Of a stretch of 64,000 nucleotides of DNA, positions 1-8,577 are shown one piece after another (position 1 is the first letter of the stretch; each line of letters starts with the position of its first letter). The translations under genes and the position numbers were made by a program. The DNA comes from Billgrantia bachuensis (GTDB lineage: Bacteria; Pseudomonadota; Gammaproteobacteria; Pseudomonadales; Halomonadaceae). The notes beneath the pieces were generated by a model, which was not told the origin of the DNA, made no database searches, and worked only from the letters and a program-made list of their open reading frames with translations. The stretch covers positions 32,495 through 96,494 of the forward strand of contig NZ_JAAQTO010000030.1 in assembly GCF_011742165.1 (NCBI RefSeq). The letters run 5' to 3'.

Positions 1-1876
1 CAAGCCTTCTCTCACCAGAAGAGGCCGCCACCAGGCGCTGGCGGCGCCGGGCGAAGAGCGCCACCAGCAGCAGCAACGCCCCGGCCGTGGTCAGCCAGCC
101 GGGAATGAGCGCCAGGCCCACCACCAGCACGAGCCCCGCCACGTCCAGAAGCCGGTTGCCGCTCATCGCCACCCGCGACATCAGCGCGGCGAAGGCGACC
201 ACGAACACTACGCCCTGGGAGCAGGCCAGCATGATATCCACGGCACTGCCGAAGCCGGCCAGGGCGGGGTAAATCAGCAGCAGGAAGGGAATGACGTAGA
301 TCGCCGCCGCCAGGCGCACCGCCTCGCCCGCCGCCGGCAGCCAGTTGGTACCGGCAATGCCCGCCGCGACGAAAACCGCCACGCACACCGGCGGCGTGAT
401 GACCGAGAGGGTGGCGAAGTAGAACACGAAGAGATGGGCGATCAGCGGCTCGACGCCGATGGTGGTGAGCGCCGGTGCCAGCACCGAGGCCACCAGCACG
501 TAAGCCGCCGTGGTGGGAATGCCCATGCCCAGGATCAGGCACACGCCACCGACGATGAAGGCGACCAGGAACAGCGACTCGCCACCCACGTTGACGATCA
601 GGCTGGCGAGCGTCACGCCGATGCCGGTCATGCCGATCATTGCCACCAGCATCTGCGCGCCGGCCAGCAGCACGCCGATGATCACCATGCCCTTGCCGGC
701 ATCGATCAGCCCCGCCAGCAGCTTGCCGGCGATCTCGCGCAGCGGCCTGCGCGCCAGCAAGGCAAAGGGCACGAAGGTCAGCACCGTCATCAGGATGCCG
801 TAGAAGGCCGCCATCTGGATCGAGCGTCCCGACAGCACGCCGTAGAAGAGCCCGCCCAGCGCCGCCAGGATCGGGATGATCCGCTCCGGGCGCAGTACAT
901 CCGGCCAGGTGGGCAGTTCATCGTCGGGCACCACCTGCAGGTTGCGGCGCTTGGCCACCAGATGAATGGTCATGAACACGCCGAGATAGAACAGGATGGC
1001 CGGCAGCAGTGCGGCGAGCGCGATGCGCAGGTAACTCTCGCCGAGGATCTCGGCCATGATGAAGGCCGCCGCGCCGAGGATCGGCGGGGCGATCTGGCCG
1101 CCGGTAGAAGCCACCGCCTCCACTCCCGAGGCGAAAGGCGCGGGATAATTGAGCCGCTTCATCATGGGAATGGTGAAATTGCCGGTGGTGGCCACGTTGG
1201 CCACGGCACTGCCGCTGACCATGCCGAACAGTCCCGAGGCCACGGTGGCGACCTTGGCCGCACCACCCGGCGAGCGACCGCTGATGCGCAGCGCCAGATC
1301 CATGAAGGTCTGGCCGCCGCCGGTATGCAGCAGCAGGCAGCCGAACAGCACGAAGGCGGCGATGGTGGTAGCGGCTACGCCGACCAGCATGCCCCACACG
1401 CCCAGGTCACCCAGGTAGAGCGTCTCGGTAATGAAAAAGAGGTCGAAGCCGCGATGCCCCAGCGGCCCGGGAATCGCCGCCCCAAGCCAGGCATAGGCTA
1501 GCCCCGCCAACACCAGCAGCGGGAATATCGCGCCGATGGCGCGCCGTGAGAGTTCCAGCACCGTAACCACCAGCACGCCGGTGAACAGCATGTCCTGCGG
1601 CGTGGCCCAAGGCAGCTCGACGAGAATCCGTTCATGGTTCATCGCCACGTAGCCGCAGGCCAGCACCGTGCCGACGGCCAGGCACAGGTCGACGGCCAGC
1701 CCCAGCGGCCGCCAGCGCCTGTCGGCACCCAGCGGATAGAGGGTCAGCCCCAGCAGGATCACCAGCGCGAGAAAGATGGCCCGCTGGATCAGGCTCTCGA
1801 AGGGGCCGGACGCCGAGGTGTAGAGGATCAGCCCGCCCAATGCGAGGGCCAGCAGCTTGGTCAGATTCTCGCGCAT
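1..1876 (-). CDS. TRAP transporter fused permease (DctQM-type), partial
   Basis: Membrane component of a TAXI-type TRAP transporter that imports a small organic acid or similar solute using an ion gradient. Translating the minus strand from the ATG at 1876 gives an open frame of 625 codons that is still open at the window edge, so the C-terminus is missing. The N-terminal third has hydrophobic helices of the small DctQ type. The rest is the large DctM type, with glycine-rich stretches such as GLFGMVSGSAVANVATTG and LGMGIPTTAAYVLVA. An AGGAG ribosome site precedes the ATG. It lies 18 bp behind the TAXI binding protein, so the two form one operon. The substrate cannot be read from sequence. Confidence 0.9.
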   Translation of the reverse strand, partial: MRENLTKLLALALGGLILYTSASGPFESLIQRAIFLALVILLGLTLYPLGADRRWRPLGLAVDLCLAVGTVLACGYVAMNHERILVELPWATPQDMLFTGVLVVTVLELSRRAIGAIFPLLVLAGLAYAWLGAAIPGPLGHRGFDLFFITETLYLGDLGVWGMLVGVAATTIAAFVLFGCLLLHTGGGQTFMDLALRISGRSPGGAAKVATVASGLFGMVSGSAVANVATTGNFTIPMMKRLNYPAPFASGVEAVASTGGQIAPPILGAAAFIMAEILGESYLRIALAALLPAILFYLGVFMTIHLVAKRRNLQVVPDDELPTWPDVLRPERIIPILAALGGLFYGVLSGRSIQMAAFYGILMTVLTFVPFALLARRPLREIAGKLLAGLIDAGKGMVIIGVLLAGAQMLVAMIGMTGIGVTLASLIVNVGGESLFLVAFIVGGVCLILGMGIPTTAAYVLVASVLAPALTTIGVEPLIAHLFVFYFATLSVITPPVCVAVFVAAGIAGTNWLPAAGEAVRLAAAIYVIPFLLLIYPALAGFGSAVDIMLACSQGVVFVVAFAALMSRVAMSGNRLLDVAGLVLVVGLALIPGWLTTAGALLLLVALFARRRQRLVAASSGERRL

Positions 1877-1894
1877 GGCAATCGCCTCCTGGCG

Positions 1895-2872
1895 TTACTC
1901 GACGGGCTGCAGGGCGTCGGGAATCTCCAGCCCCTGCTCCTCGAAGTAGCGTGCCGCACCGGCATGCAACGGCACGGTACCGACCTCCAGGGTCATCTGC
2001 GCCAGGTCCTCGTCGCGCACGGCCGAGAAGGCGTTGGCCTGCGGCTCGGGGTTCTCCATCACCGCCTTGACGATCTGGTAGGCGGTCTCTTCGTCGAGGT
2101 CCGGGTGCGCATGCACGGCAACGCCGAAAGCCCAGGTGGTATAGGCCGGAATGCCTTCGCCGGCGCCTTCGGGAATATCGACCACGGCCAAATCGGGCAT
2201 CTCGGCACGCAGGGTGTCGGCCTGCTCCTCGGAGAGCGACAGCACGTTGACCGGCGTGAAGGTAGCGATGTCCATTGTCGAGCCGTCGAGCTTGTTGCCG
2301 ACCCCCGACTTGACGTAGCCCATGATGCGACCGTCCTTGATGGAATCGACCACGTCGGTGGTCGAACCGCGTACGTAGTCGGGCGAGATGCCGAGGGTCT
2401 CGAATACCGCTTCGGTGGTGCTCTCGGTAGCCGAGCCGGTAATACCCGGATTGAAGCGCACGCCGTCGAGCTCCTCGAGGCTGGAGGCATCGGCATCATC
2501 GCGTATCACCACGTTCTGGGGCGCCACGGTATAGACCCACAGCAGGCGGCTGTCGACCGGACGACCGTCGAAGTCCTGTTGCCCCGCATAGGCGTGGTAG
2601 CCGGTGTTGGTGGTCACCAGCCCCATGTCGATCTGATTGCGGCTCAGGCGGCGCAGGTTGTCGACGGTGGCCCCGGTTTCCGCCACCGAGGCGCTGACAC
2701 CCTCGACCTGGTTGTTGATGATCTGATTGACGGCGACGAAGTAACCGTAGTGGCTCGACGAGCTGGAGGTCGAGCCGATCAGCAGGCGCTCCTGGGCCTG
2801 TACGGCAGCGGCAGAAAGCAGGGTGGCGCTGGCCGCCACGGCGGCCAGCAGGGTCTTCATGGTTGGCTTCAT
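1895..2872 (-). CDS. TAXI family TRAP transporter solute-binding protein
   Basis: Periplasmic substrate receptor of the adjacent TRAP permease. The 325-residue protein starts with a clear Sec signal peptide (MKPTMKTLLAAVAASATL, predicted cleavage near VQA-QE) and continues with the TAXI start RLLIGSTSSSSSHYGYFVAVN. The family-typical segments on the ability to sense NQIDMGLVTTNTGYHAY and RFNPGITGSATESTTEAVFE are present. First gene of the operon; the permease follows after 18 bp. A LysR gene is divergent 132 bp upstream and is the obvious candidate regulator. TAXI receptors often bind glutamate-like or other carboxylates, but the ligand here is unknown. Confidence 0.93.
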   Translation of the reverse strand: MKPTMKTLLAAVAASATLLSAAAVQAQERLLIGSTSSSSSHYGYFVAVNQIINNQVEGVSASVAETGATVDNLRRLSRNQIDMGLVTTNTGYHAYAGQQDFDGRPVDSRLLWVYTVAPQNVVIRDDADASSLEELDGVRFNPGITGSATESTTEAVFETLGISPDYVRGSTTDVVDSIKDGRIMGYVKSGVGNKLDGSTMDIATFTPVNVLSLSEEQADTLRAEMPDLAVVDIPEGAGEGIPAYTTWAFGVAVHAHPDLDEETAYQIVKAVMENPEPQANAFSAVRDEDLAQMTLEVGTVPLHAGAARYFEEQGLEIPDALQPVE

Positions 2873-2954
2873 GAGTGGCTCCTTGGGCCCGGCTTGCGGG
2901 CTTGTTGTTGTCGTGTTGCAGGTGGAATGGCCTACGCAACCAGCATGGTGCGCC

Positions 2955-3004
2955 CCCTACGTTTTGTATATTGAATAGTTTTTAAATTGTGTTTTACTTT
3001 CTAA
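2955..3004. promoter_or_regulatory. AT-rich divergent promoter region of TRAP operon and LysR gene
   Basis: A stretch rich in A/T runs immediately before the LysR start codon in otherwise GC-rich DNA and contains several TTTAAA/TATATT-like hexamers. Divergent placement suggests that it holds the regulator's own promoter and operator. No single box can be fixed with confidence. Confidence 0.4.
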
Positions 3005-3904
3005 ATGAAACCCAGCATCAAGCAGCTGCGCGCCTTCGTCGCCGTGGCCCAGTCAAGCAGCCTGGCCGAGGCCAGCGAGCGCATCCACCTCTCTCAGCCG
3101 GCGATCTCCATCGCCCTGCGCAAGCTGGAGGAGGCCGTCGGCGGCGCGCTGTTCTCGCGCACCACGCGCCAGCTCACCCTGACCCCCGAGGGCGAAGCCT
3201 TCCTACCGGTGGCGGTACGCCTGCTGCATGATTGGTCCGAAGCCTTCGACGACCTCGAGGAGCGCTTCTCCAAGCAGCGCGGCAAGGTCACCGTAGCCGC
3301 GCTGCCCACCCTGGCAGCGGGCCTGCTGCCCGGCATCATCGCCACCTTCCATGCCCGCCATCCACGCATCAACCTGAGCCTGCACGACGTGCTGGCCGAG
3401 CAGGTCAGCCAACTGGTGCGTGAGGGCCGTGCCGACCTGGGGCTCTCGGTGGCCCCCCACGATACCGAAGAGCTGGCTTTCGAACCGGTGCTGGTGGATC
3501 GCTACGTGGCGGTCTGTCCCAGCGGGCACCCGCTGCTGGAGCAGCAGAGCGTGCAATGGGCGCAGCTGGCCGGCCACCCCTTCATCGGCATCAATCGTCT
3601 CTCCAGCTCGCGCCAGGACATCGACCGCATCATGGCCGAGGTGGGCACCCCACTGGAGATCCTCTGCGACGCCAGCCAGATCGCTACCGTGGGTCGCATG
3701 GTGGCCGCCGGCCTCGGTATCAGCGTGCTGCCGCGGCTCAGCTTCCGCCAGATCGCCACCGACGGCATCGACTACCGGCCGCTGACGGCACCCGACGTGA
3801 GCCGCCCACTGGGCATCGTCATGCGTCGTCGGCATCCGCTCTCGGCCGCCGCCGCGGCGCTTCACGCCATGATCCAGGCGTCGGCCCTGAATCCAGGCGG
3901 CTAG
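3005..3904 (+). CDS. LysR family transcriptional regulator
   Basis: DNA-binding regulator of 299 residues. Residues 1-60 form the winged helix-turn-helix (KQLRAFVAVAQSSSLAEASE, then LSQPAISIALRKLEE), and the remainder is a type-2 periplasmic-binding fold for the co-inducer, ending in a typical GLGISVLPRLSF segment. It is transcribed away from the TRAP operon, which is the usual arrangement for a LysR protein controlling its neighbour, so it probably regulates uptake of the TRAP substrate. The start is the first ATG after the AT-rich intergenic region. Confidence 0.92.
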   Translation: MKPSIKQLRAFVAVAQSSSLAEASERIHLSQPAISIALRKLEEAVGGALFSRTTRQLTLTPEGEAFLPVAVRLLHDWSEAFDDLEERFSKQRGKVTVAALPTLAAGLLPGIIATFHARHPRINLSLHDVLAEQVSQLVREGRADLGLSVAPHDTEELAFEPVLVDRYVAVCPSGHPLLEQQSVQWAQLAGHPFIGINRLSSSRQDIDRIMAEVGTPLEILCDASQIATVGRMVAAGLGISVLPRLSFRQIATDGIDYRPLTAPDVSRPLGIVMRRRHPLSAAAAALHAMIQASALNPGG

Positions 3905-3960
3905 CGTTTCGCAAGCGGCTATGCTGTGGGAAAACGACACCTTTCCTGCAGGAGCGGAAC

Positions 3961-5067
3961 GTGGCCGAGCCCAATAGCGTGATCGCTTTCTACGACGAAC
4001 GAGTGCTATCGCACCAGCCTGACTCCGACGCACCCTTCCTGCCCAGCCGCATGGAGCGGCGAATACGCCAACTGCTCTCATCGCTGAACGTGCCTTGGAA
4101 GTACCCGGAACACGCAGGAAGGCTCAGCGCCATTCGTCAATTGCTGGAACTCGAGCCGGTGCCCGGCCTGCGCTTCGAGATTGGCAAGGCGGCCACGCGG
4201 GAGCAGCTGGGGCGCGTCCACACCAGTTCGTATCTCAGCCACATCTTCGATCTACGCGGCAAGAATGCCTGGCTCGACGTGGACACAACGGCGGTTTCCA
4301 CCGGCAGCATCGATGCCGCCGAAGTGGCAGCCGGCACCGCCATCGCCGCAGTCGAGGCGGTCATACAGGGGCGCAGCGAGTCCGCTTTCGCGCTGGTACG
4401 CCCACCTGGGCACCACGCCGAGCCGGCGCGTGCCCGCGGCTTCTGCCTGTTCAACAACGTGGCCGTCGCCGCCGCCCATGCCCAGGCGGAGCTCGGTTGC
4501 AGGCGCGTCATGATCGTCGATTGGGACGCCCATCACGGCAACGGCACACAGGACATCTTCTATGCCGACCCCGATGTGCTGTTCTTCGATATCCACCGTG
4601 CCTCGCCCTTCTATCCCGGCACCGGGCAACTGGAAGAGATCGGCGTTGGCTTGGGCGAAGGCACCACGGTCAACGTCCCCATGCCGGCCGGAGCCGGCGA
4701 CCAGGCCTACCTCAAGGCCTTCAACGAAATCCTGGTGCCTGCCGCCGACTGGTTCCAACCGGACCTGATTCTCGTATCGGCAGGGTTCGATCCGCACCCG
4801 TTCGATCTCGCCCTCAATGTCTCATTCGAAGGCTTTGCCGCCATGACCGGAATACTTCAAGAGGTTGCACGCCGACATTGCAAGGGCCAACTAGTCTTCG
4901 TGCTGGAAGGGGGTTACCACCTCATTTCCCTGTCACGCGGGGTCAGGACGGTTCTCGAGGCTCTGGCTGGCGGCACCTTGCAAGAGCCCAGCATCACCGG
5001 CCTGGCCGAGGTCGAGGCCGCAGCTGCCTTTCATCGCCAAGCCTTCGTCTCGGATGACCCCGATTAG
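3961..5067 (+). CDS. Histone deacetylase family protein / acetylpolyamine amidohydrolase
   Basis: Zinc amidohydrolase of the arginase-deacetylase fold, expected to remove acetyl groups from acetylpolyamines or acetyl-lysines in the cytoplasm. The 368-residue protein carries the full set of signatures: RPPGHHAEP (active-site histidine pair), GFCLFNNVAVAA, DWDAHHGNGTQ (metal Asp and His), SAGFDPH (second metal Asp) and EGGYH. The start chosen is GTG at 3961 with CAGGAGCGG just upstream. An upstream extension of this frame overlaps the LysR gene and is not credible. Polyamine versus protein substrate cannot be decided from the sequence; bacterial members near organic-acid transporters are usually small-molecule deacetylases. 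Confidence 0.9.
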   Translation: MAEPNSVIAFYDERVLSHQPDSDAPFLPSRMERRIRQLLSSLNVPWKYPEHAGRLSAIRQLLELEPVPGLRFEIGKAATREQLGRVHTSSYLSHIFDLRGKNAWLDVDTTAVSTGSIDAAEVAAGTAIAAVEAVIQGRSESAFALVRPPGHHAEPARARGFCLFNNVAVAAAHAQAELGCRRVMIVDWDAHHGNGTQDIFYADPDVLFFDIHRASPFYPGTGQLEEIGVGLGEGTTVNVPMPAGAGDQAYLKAFNEILVPAADWFQPDLILVSAGFDPHPFDLALNVSFEGFAAMTGILQEVARRHCKGQLVFVLEGGYHLISLSRGVRTVLEALAGGTLQEPSITGLAEVEAAAAFHRQAFVSDDPD

Positions 5068-5185
5068 CCGGCCTGGCCAGGCTTACGGAGCCGGTCGCAG
5101 GCCCGCAACATGAGACTGCGAACCTTCGCTGCGAAGGCTATCCTTCGCCATGATGAACACTTCAATGCTCAACGGAGGAGACCCA

Positions 5186-5608
5186 ATGAAAGACGGGATG
5201 AATGCACGCGGCAGTTGCCTGTGCGGCGCGGTGAAGGTCGCCGTGGCAGTCAACAAGCAGAACGTCGGCGCCTGCCACTGCGACATGTGCCGCACCTGGG
5301 GTGGCGGCCCGCTGCTGGCGCTGGAGTCGGTCAGCGACGTCGAGATAGAAGGCGAGGAGAGCATCACGGTCTATGCCTCGTCGGATTGGGCCGAGCGCGG
5401 TTTCTGCCGACGCTGCGGCACCCACCTCTTCTATCGCCTCAAGACCGGTAACCACTATGCCATTCCGGTGGGCCTGGTCGACGGCGGCGAGGCATGGAGC
5501 TTCGACTCCCAGATATTCATCGACCAGAAGCCGGCGTATTACCGTTTCGCCAACGAGACCCACGACATGACCGGCCAGGAAGTCTTCGACGCCTACCAGG
5601 GCAGCTGA
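5186..5608 (+). CDS. GFA family protein (CENP-V/GFA zinc fold)
   Basis: Small zinc protein of the glutathione-dependent formaldehyde-activating enzyme family, 140 residues. The zinc ligands are visible as GSCLCGAV, ACHCDMCR and FCRRCGTHLF. The start is the ATG at 5186, which follows GGAGGAG at 5174-5180 with ideal spacing; an ATG 36 bp further upstream lacks a site. Despite the family name, few members have proven glutathione-formaldehyde activity, so the role is best left open. It is followed 80 bp later by a peroxiredoxin on the same strand. Confidence 0.88.
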   Translation: MKDGMNARGSCLCGAVKVAVAVNKQNVGACHCDMCRTWGGGPLLALESVSDVEIEGEESITVYASSDWAERGFCRRCGTHLFYRLKTGNHYAIPVGLVDGGEAWSFDSQIFIDQKPAYYRFANETHDMTGQEVFDAYQGS

Positions 5609-5688
5609 CCGGGCTACATTCGGCAACGTGCCAAGCCGCCATACTGCGCTACAGTATCGCTACCAATGACATGACATGGAGCTGTCCA

Positions 5689-6168
5689 ATGCCCATTTCC
5701 GTAGGCGACAAGATCCCCGACGTGAAGATCAAGACCAACGGCCCCGACGGCCCCGAGGACATCACCACCAGCGAGGTGTTCGCCGGCAAGCGCGTGGTGC
5801 TGTTCGGCGTGCCGGGCGCCTTCACGCCCGGCTGTTCCAACACCCATATGCCCGGCTTCGTGGCCAAGGCCGACAAGGTGCTGGAGAAGGTCGATACCCT
5901 GGCCTGCATGGCGGTCAACGATGCCTTCGTGATGCGCGCCTGGCAGAAGGACCAGAACGCCCAGGCGATCCTGATGCTGGCCGACGGCAACGCCGAGCTG
6001 ACTCGCGCCCTGGGCATGGAGAAGGATTCCAGCGGTGCCTGCATGGGCATTCGCTGCCTGCGTTTCGCCCTGATCGCAGAGGATGGCGTGGTGTCCTACG
6101 TCGGCATCGATACCGAACGCGGCGTGGTCGACAAGAGCAGCGTCGACACGGTGCTCGCTCACCTTTAG
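5689..6168 (+). CDS. Peroxiredoxin (Prx5/AhpE-like, redoxin domain)
   Basis: Thiol peroxidase that reduces hydrogen peroxide and alkyl hydroperoxides in the cytoplasm. The 159-residue length and the motif PGAFTPGCSNTHMPGF, with the peroxidatic cysteine, identify a Prx5-type enzyme. Additional cysteines in TLACMAVND and SGACMGIRCLRF may supply the resolving thiol. The chosen ATG at 5689 is the first that gives a family-length protein (PISVGDKIPDVKI); a longer in-frame extension upstream runs over the GFA gene. A terminator-like hairpin follows at 6198. Confidence 0.93.
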   Translation: MPISVGDKIPDVKIKTNGPDGPEDITTSEVFAGKRVVLFGVPGAFTPGCSNTHMPGFVAKADKVLEKVDTLACMAVNDAFVMRAWQKDQNAQAILMLADGNAELTRALGMEKDSSGACMGIRCLRFALIAEDGVVSYVGIDTERGVVDKSSVDTVLAHL

Positions 6169-6197
6169 GGTTCCCGCTCCTCTTCGTGACGCAAGAC

Positions 6198-6220
6198 ACG
6201 GGGCTCCCTGGCCCCGTTTG
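6198..6220 (+). terminator. Rho-independent terminator after peroxiredoxin
   Basis: A 7-bp perfect stem, ACGGGGC with GCCCCGT, and a 6-nt loop is followed by a short T run, 30 bp after the peroxiredoxin stop codon. Confidence 0.65.
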
Positions 6221-6300
6221 CTAAAGCTTCCTCCCTTTCCGCCGATAAAACAGTCGAGGCCGTTTCGGCACGATGCTTCACCGGGAAAGGAGTAAGCTGC

Positions 6301-6570
6301 ATGGAAGACGTAGCGCAGGAAGCCGTACTTGCCAGGCTGCTCCTGGTCGACGACGAGCCCAACGTGCTCTCCGCACTGACTCGCATGCTGCGCCCAGAAG
6401 GGTATGTCCTGCATACCGCCAAGGGTGGGATGCCGCCTTCAAGGACGCCAGGAGCCGACGGCAGACGCACGGCGACCACAACGAAAGAGGTTCCTGACGC
6501 TCCTTTCGCTGACCACCCTCATCGCTGCCCCAGCACCTCGACATCGTCGCCAAGCACATCTTCCACATAG
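6301..6570 (+). pseudogene. Truncated response-regulator receiver domain remnant
   Basis: A good ribosome site (AAAGGAG) leads into an ATG and the first ~40 residues of a receiver domain: LLLVDDEPNVLSALTRML, then RPEGYVLHTAKGG. This covers the beta1 acidic pair and helix 1 of the fold. After that the frame loses all resemblance to a receiver (Pro/Thr/Ser-rich, no phospho-acceptor Asp, no Lys of beta5) and runs into the 3' end of the convergent AI-2E gene. The N-terminus resembles regulators with an HD-GYP output. I read it as a gene cut off by a deletion or rearrangement, not as a functional short protein. Confidence 0.7.
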
Positions 6571-7583
6571 AGCATCTGTACGGCTACCACCGCCACCACT
6601 GCGAGCGGCGTGGCCAGGATTACCCCGGCCACTCCGGCCACCGCCGCCCCCGCGAGCTGCACCACCACGGTAAAGGCCGGCGGCAGGCGCACCATGCCCT
6701 TGGCCGCCAGCGGCATGACGATATTCGACTCCAGTGTTTCCACCGTCACGTAGAGGGCAATGGCGTACAGCGCCAGCTCCGGCGCCTGAAGAAAGGCAAT
6801 CAGCACGGTCGGTATCGCGCCGAGAATCGGCCCCAGGTAGGGAATGAAGGTGAGCAGGCCGGCGATCAGTCCCAGCGCGCCCGCCATCGGCACGTCGAGA
6901 AACATCAGCCCGAGCGCAATGGCGATGCCGACGAACAGCATCGATACCAGGCGGCTGAGCAGCCATAGCCGCAACGAACGTCCCTGCATGTACAGCACCT
7001 GACGCAACCGCACGCGCCGGGCCGGTGGGAACAGTTGCACCACGTTGTCGACGTACTCGCCCGGGCTGAGCACCAGATAGAAACCCACCAGCAGGATCAG
7101 CAGGAAGCTGGCAATGCCCCCCAGCGTGCTGGAAAAGAGAGCGGTGAAGCGATTGAACACCGGCTCGCCGAGCAGTCGCGCGGGGTCCTCGACCTCCTCG
7201 AGGGCCGTCGCGACGCCGGGCAGCTCCTGCACCACCTCCACGAGGCGGAGTAACGCCTGGGGGAGCTGCTGCACCAACTGGGGTAGCTGCGCCATCAGCC
7301 GCGGGCCGACCAGCGCGCCCGTTCCACCCAGCGCCAGACAGACCAGCAGCAGCGCGATGGCCAGGGCCCACCGCCGCCCGATCGGCAGATAGCGCTGGCA
7401 CAAACGCACCACGCCATCGATCGCCACGGCCGCTAGGATGCCGGCGAACACCAGCAGCATCACGTCGAGGAGCTGATTGGCAAAATAGAGCAGCACCGCC
7501 ACGAGGGCGGCGAGCCCAATAGCAATCATCACGCGTCGGGTATAGCGCGAAATCGTTTTGACGCCGCTTTCCTTGTCGGCCAT
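6519..7583 (-). CDS. AI-2E family transporter (PerM/TqsA-like permease)
   Basis: Polytopic inner-membrane protein of 354 residues from the AI-2 exporter superfamily. Members export autoinducer-2 or act as Na+/H+ or other small-solute transporters. Hydrophobic segments span most of the length, including IAIGLAALVAVLLYFANQLL near the N-terminus and the conserved C-terminal block YLGPILGAIPTVLIAF. The start used is the ATG at 7583 with AAGGAGCGG upstream. A longer frame beginning at 7625 adds an arginine-rich leader without a ribosome site. Its 3' end overlaps the remnant receiver reading frame, consistent with that gene being degraded. Confidence 0.9.
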   Translation of the reverse strand: MADKESGVKTISRYTRRVMIAIGLAALVAVLLYFANQLLDVMLLVFAGILAAVAIDGVVRLCQRYLPIGRRWALAIALLLVCLALGGTGALVGPRLMAQLPQLVQQLPQALLRLVEVVQELPGVATALEEVEDPARLLGEPVFNRFTALFSSTLGGIASFLLILLVGFYLVLSPGEYVDNVVQLFPPARRVRLRQVLYMQGRSLRLWLLSRLVSMLFVGIAIALGLMFLDVPMAGALGLIAGLLTFIPYLGPILGAIPTVLIAFLQAPELALYAIALYVTVETLESNIVMPLAAKGMVRLPPAFTVVVQLAGAAVAGVAGVILATPLAVVAVVAVQMLYVEDVLGDDVEVLGQR

Positions 7584-7749
7584 GCCCGCTCCTTGCCTGC
7601 TGCGGCAACTGCCGCGTCGCGCCATTCCCGGCGCCTTGCAGAATCAGCCTAGCAGATGCCGAGGCCGCGGCTCACGCGCCAGGAACTTCGCCAACCCCGT
7701 TTACTCCTATGCTAGGTGTGTGCATCAAGAAAACCAGGGAGGTGCAGCG

Positions 7750-8568
7750 ATGGCTACCGATGACAAGCGTTATGACCGCCTCAAGCAGCACGAAGGCAAA
7801 GGCTATTCGGGAATGAAAGTCGGCCGCTCGCACAAGTGGTACTACGACCAGGGAGAGTGGCGCGAGCGCAAGCTCAGCCCCGACGAGTGGGAAATCTCCT
7901 ACCAGACCACCAAGCGGCGGGCGGCCCGCGCCCCCGAGGAGTCCGGCGCCCCCATCGGGACGGAATACAACTGGCTGATCGTGTCCCATCAGCGTGTAGA
8001 GAAGTGCGACGCCAACAGCTACGAGACCTGCCTGGAAGGCAAGAAATTCAAAGTCGCGCACAAGCGTGCCAGCAACAATGCCTGGAACGTCAGCGAGAAA
8101 GCCCAGCGCAAGAAGGTGATCGAGTATCTGGAGCAGATGATCGAGGAGCTGAAGCAAGCCGACGAATCGGATGCCCTGCCCTACAGCGTTGGCGAGCACG
8201 AGCACATCTACGGGCTCAACCTGCGCACCAAGGCCGAGCTGCTCGACATGGCGAAGAAGTACGAAATCTCCGGCACATCGAAGATGAAGCGCGAGGAGTT
8301 ATTGGATGCGGTGAAGGCGTGCATCGAGCAGGCAGGAAAGCCCCAGCCTGAGGAAACGATCGAGCAGAACGAGCAGCCGAGGCCCGACGGGCACGCCGAG
8401 CGCAAGCCGGACGGTGACGCAACGAACCTCGAAGCGAAGAGCAAGGACGAGCTTTACCAGCTGGCCAGCGAGCGGCGCATCAGCGGTCGTTCGAGCATGA
8501 GCAAGTCGCAGCTCGCGCGCGCCCTCGCCGGCCGTCGGCAGCGCCCTGGCACGAGTTCGCGGGCCTAA
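7750..8568 (+). CDS. Rho N-terminal/SAP-like repeat protein of unknown function
   Basis: A 272-residue hydrophilic protein with a strong ribosome site (GGGAGGTGC). Residues ~1-60 form a Tyr/Trp-rich segment (KVGRSHKWYYDQGEW). Residues ~75-145 contain a second basic/aromatic unit (EYNWLIVSHQRVEK). The C-terminal half holds two copies of a 30-residue helix-extended-helix unit like the Rho N-terminal or SAP fold: LRTKAELLDMAKKYEISGTS and AKSKDELYQLASERRISGRS, joined by a Glu/Pro/Lys linker. Such units bind nucleic acid, so a nucleoid or RNA-associated role is possible. No enzymatic motif is seen. It stands alone between two convergent or divergent neighbours. Confidence 0.75.
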   Translation: MATDDKRYDRLKQHEGKGYSGMKVGRSHKWYYDQGEWRERKLSPDEWEISYQTTKRRAARAPEESGAPIGTEYNWLIVSHQRVEKCDANSYETCLEGKKFKVAHKRASNNAWNVSEKAQRKKVIEYLEQMIEELKQADESDALPYSVGEHEHIYGLNLRTKAELLDMAKKYEISGTSKMKREELLDAVKACIEQAGKPQPEETIEQNEQPRPDGHAERKPDGDATNLEAKSKDELYQLASERRISGRSSMSKSQLARALAGRRQRPGTSSRA

Positions 8569-8577
8569 CCTCCAACC

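Noticed and set aside
434..2974. Long plus-strand open frames across the TRAP operon
   Set aside because: They are antisense to the TRAP permease and binding protein, are rich in Arg/His/Gln as expected from GC-rich antisense frames, and lack ribosome sites and motifs.
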